From W0P28-013 sp963659365 (lineage in GTDB: Bacteria > Bacteroidota > Bacteroidia > Bacteroidales > Paludibacteraceae), in the NCBI GenBank assembly GCA_963659365.1, contig CAVKTI010000041.1:1-23024 (forward strand): DNA of 23,024 nucleotides, written 5' to 3'. Each line of letters opens with the position of its first letter. Position 1 is the stretch's first letter. Made by a program: the position numbers and the translations under genes. The notes below the pieces were generated by a model. The model was given only the letters and a program-made list of their open reading frames with translations. It was not told where the DNA came from and ran no database searches. Below are positions 21,679 to 23,024 of this stretch, one piece after another.

Positions 21679-22521
21679 TTAACTTTCCGAAAATTCCATT
21701 GTAGGTTGCTGCGGTGCGTGAATGTGGCTATAAAATGCGACCACCTTATACGAACTGTTGCAGTAGGTACGGCAGGTGTTGTCGTATTTCTGCACTATGC
21801 GCAGCCTTACTCTCAAAGAATCGCCCTTTCCGAAACGCGCCCCTTTGTTGATTGTTTCCATCAGTGCCTCGTCTTTTATCGAAGCAGCAATAGGGAAACC
21901 GTTGTAGATAAAATGCCACTTGCTCTTTGGCTCAAAACTCAATGCGGTAACAACCAAAGTAGTATCATCTTCTATAATTTTTTCGTCGGGCATCTCCTCC
22001 TCGTGGTCAAAGTCGTCGTATATGTATTCTGAAAAATTTTTGCGGTCGAATGTGGTTTTGCTGTTCGCAATGGTTACAGAGTACCCACCTACATTCCCAT
22101 CGGCTTGCGCATTCTCGATAGACTTTGATATGGCTTCGCGCACTATGCGTGTGTTATAAACTTGTGTAATTTGCTGGTTTATTGTTACGCTCTCGTTTAT
22201 AGTGATGTCGCCATCTTTTACGCGCCGCCCTTTGAAATGCTTGTACGCCTTTACAACGCCATCGACAATCACAACAAGCCCTGCTATATAAGCAACACCA
22301 CTTGCCGAAAATAGGGTCTTGATTGAATCTAACAGACAAATATCAATGACAAACGACCCCTCTCTTGGTGCTTTCACTTGCATTTTTATCTCTCGTGTCC
22401 CACCGCCATAGATGCGGTTCGTTTCGTTGATAATGGTTTGGTAGTGAATGAGCGCATTGATAAGCGTGTTTGCATCTACTTGGTGCGAATTGCCCTCAAA
22501 TGTTATGTGCATCTGTTCCAT
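21679..22521 (-). CDS. Uncharacterised membrane protein, mobile-element associated
   Basis: The 280-aa product has a conserved-looking N-terminal domain (MHITFEG, INALIHYQTIINETNRIYGG, VKAPREGSFVIDICLL), one membrane helix (about 70-92), and a cytoplasmic or periplasmic C-terminal domain ending with KWHFIYNGFPIAASIKD, FGKGDSLRVRLRIVQ and YKVVAFY. I recall this layout from a widespread family in phages, plasmids and scattered bacteria with no assigned function; I cannot name it. The start is ATG at 22521, not the open-frame ATG at 22545, because a promoter -7 box occupies 22550-22543. It has its own promoter and a terminator, so it is an independent unit within the cassette, like a phage cargo gene. 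Confidence 0.7.
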   Translation of the reverse strand: MEQMHITFEGNSHQVDANTLINALIHYQTIINETNRIYGGGTREIKMQVKAPREGSFVIDICLLDSIKTLFSASGVAYIAGLVVIVDGVVKAYKHFKGRRVKDGDITINESVTINQQITQVYNTRIVREAISKSIENAQADGNVGGYSVTIANSKTTFDRKNFSEYIYDDFDHEEEMPDEKIIEDDTTLVVTALSFEPKSKWHFIYNGFPIAASIKDEALMETINKGARFGKGDSLRVRLRIVQKYDNTCRTYCNSSYKVVAFYSHIHAPQQPTMEFSES

Positions 22522-22542
22522 ACGCGTACCCTTTTTCAACGG

Positions 22543-22574
22543 CAAATTTAATAAGAAAAAACGACTTATTCAAA
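22543..22574 (-). promoter_or_regulatory. Promoter of the 280-aa membrane protein gene
   Basis: On the minus strand, TTTG (22574-22571), a 20-nt spacer and TAAATTTG (22550-22543) match the Bacteroidetes consensus. It fixes the start codon at 22521. Confidence 0.7.
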
Positions 22575-22652
22575 TTTTCGCTGTGCTTTTTTGCGACTAT
22601 TCTCAATACTTCAAAGAACGCTTTTTTGAAATTTCAAGTTTCAAGTTGTCAT

Positions 22653-22713
22653 AGTCTATGCTCTATATTCTATGTTCTCAAAATCTTGCTTCTTGCTACT
22701 TGCTACTTGCTTC
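22653..22713 (+). repeat. TCTATG / TTGCTACTTG composite repeat, copy 3
   Basis: AGTCTATGCTCTATATTCTA, then TGTTCTCAAAATCT and a TTGCTTCTTGCTACTTGC array, match 822-890 and 21164-21231. A TTTCAAGTTTCAAG piece precedes it. The remainder of the gap up to 22797 shows no gene. Confidence 0.8.
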
Positions 22714-22797
22714 TCTCTTTGTCAGCATAGGCGCAACCAAGCACCTACGCCGTTGCGTGTCTTTCCACGCTGCCATACTAACCTTAAAACCTTACTT

Positions 22798-22831
22798 GCG
22801 CTGTTGCCGCTGTCGCAGCGGTGGGCAGCGC
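22798..22831 (-). terminator. Nested hairpin after the DUF5675 gene
   Basis: GCGCTG (22798-22803) pairs with CAGCGC (22826-22831), and inside it CCGCTG (22807-22812) pairs with CAGCGG (22816-22821). The structure starts six bases after the minus-strand stop codon. The T run that follows is short, so it may be a weak terminator or a 3'-end stabiliser. Confidence 0.4.
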
Positions 22832-22836
22832 ACACC

Positions 22837-23024
22837 CTATTCTATGCTGATGTCCACATTCTCGTGAGCGTCGAGCATTCGTTCTACCAATAGGCTCTCC
22901 GTGTGTCGGCTGTCGAGTACCTTTCCTTTCACACGGTTGAAGCCCACCAGTATGCAGCCCTGCGTGTCGTCGGCGGTGTTGCCGCTGTGTATGCGCACGC
23001 CAGCAAACTGCGGCACATCGTGCA
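22837..23024 (-). CDS. DUF5675 family protein, C-terminal part (cut by window end)
   Basis: The minus strand is open from the window end to TAG at 22839-22837, giving 61 C-terminal residues. It contains the recognisable stretch DVPQFAGVRIHSGNTADDTQ followed by GCILVGFNRVKGKVLDSR. The HxGN...DTQGCI..G pattern is that of DUF5675, a family common in prophages and other mobile elements. It resembles peptidoglycan-acting domains with a His and Cys pair (H12, C23 in this fragment). A cell-wall-degrading role in lysis is inference. The N-terminal half lies outside the window. Confidence 0.8.
   Translation of the reverse strand, partial: HDVPQFAGVRIHSGNTADDTQGCILVGFNRVKGKVLDSRHTESLLVERMLDAHENVDISIE

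Overview
The window looks like a chromosomal segment of a Bacteroidota bacterium, most likely order Bacteroidales. Nearly every transcription unit starts with the Bacteroidetes promoter (TTG or TTTG, about 20 nt, TAnnTTTG). The gene set includes phylum-typical families (DUF4290, a stand-alone HsdR-N protein, tgt beside LptF/LptG permeases, a C-terminal tail like a type IX secretion signal). I cannot name a genus.

Layout. (1) 1-973 has no intact gene. It holds a decayed PIN-domain toxin fragment between two pairs of direct repeats, an orphan terminator, a short transcription unit with its own promoter and terminator (541-621), and composite repeats. (2) 974-5633, plus strand: parC (topoisomerase IV A), a secreted DUF2147 protein and an RsmF-like RNA m5C methyltransferase, tightly spaced like an operon. 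(3) 5635-13987, minus strand: LptF/G permease, tgt, a second LptF/G permease, mfd and a GH114/TM1410-like lipoprotein. The last three overlap by 1-4 nt, so LPS-export permeases, tRNA modification, transcription-coupled repair and a cell-envelope hydrolase-like protein share one unit. (4) 14115-17928, plus strand: nadD, a secreted Fib_succ_major-type protein with a C-type-lectin-like segment resembling a diversity-generating retroelement (DGR) target, tsaB and a DUF4290 gene. A converging HsdR-N-domain protein (17917-18375) follows. (5) 19028-23024: a tyrosine recombinase facing a minus-strand cassette with phage character. In transcription order this is a DUF5675 protein (cut by the window end), an uncharacterised 280-aa membrane protein with its own promoter, a membrane-anchored coiled-coil protein, a VRR-NUC nuclease and a spanin-like lipoprotein. 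This is probably the edge of a prophage or related integrative element continuing to the right.

The intergenic gaps are unusual. They are built from a small vocabulary of repeat modules: a GGACGCA/TGCGTCC palindrome, a GAAACAG...GAGAAAC unit, CTTTCACA arrays, TTTCAAA arrays, TTGCTACTTG arrays, C5/G5 hairpins and TTGATAATTGA units. They recur in conserved order in most gaps. In four of four cases the composite with the CTTTCACA array points the same way as the gene just downstream. The most interesting leads are the DGR-like segment, this repeat grammar, the short transcription unit at 541-621 and the phage-edge cassette. No reverse transcriptase, CRISPR array, rRNA or tRNA gene was seen.
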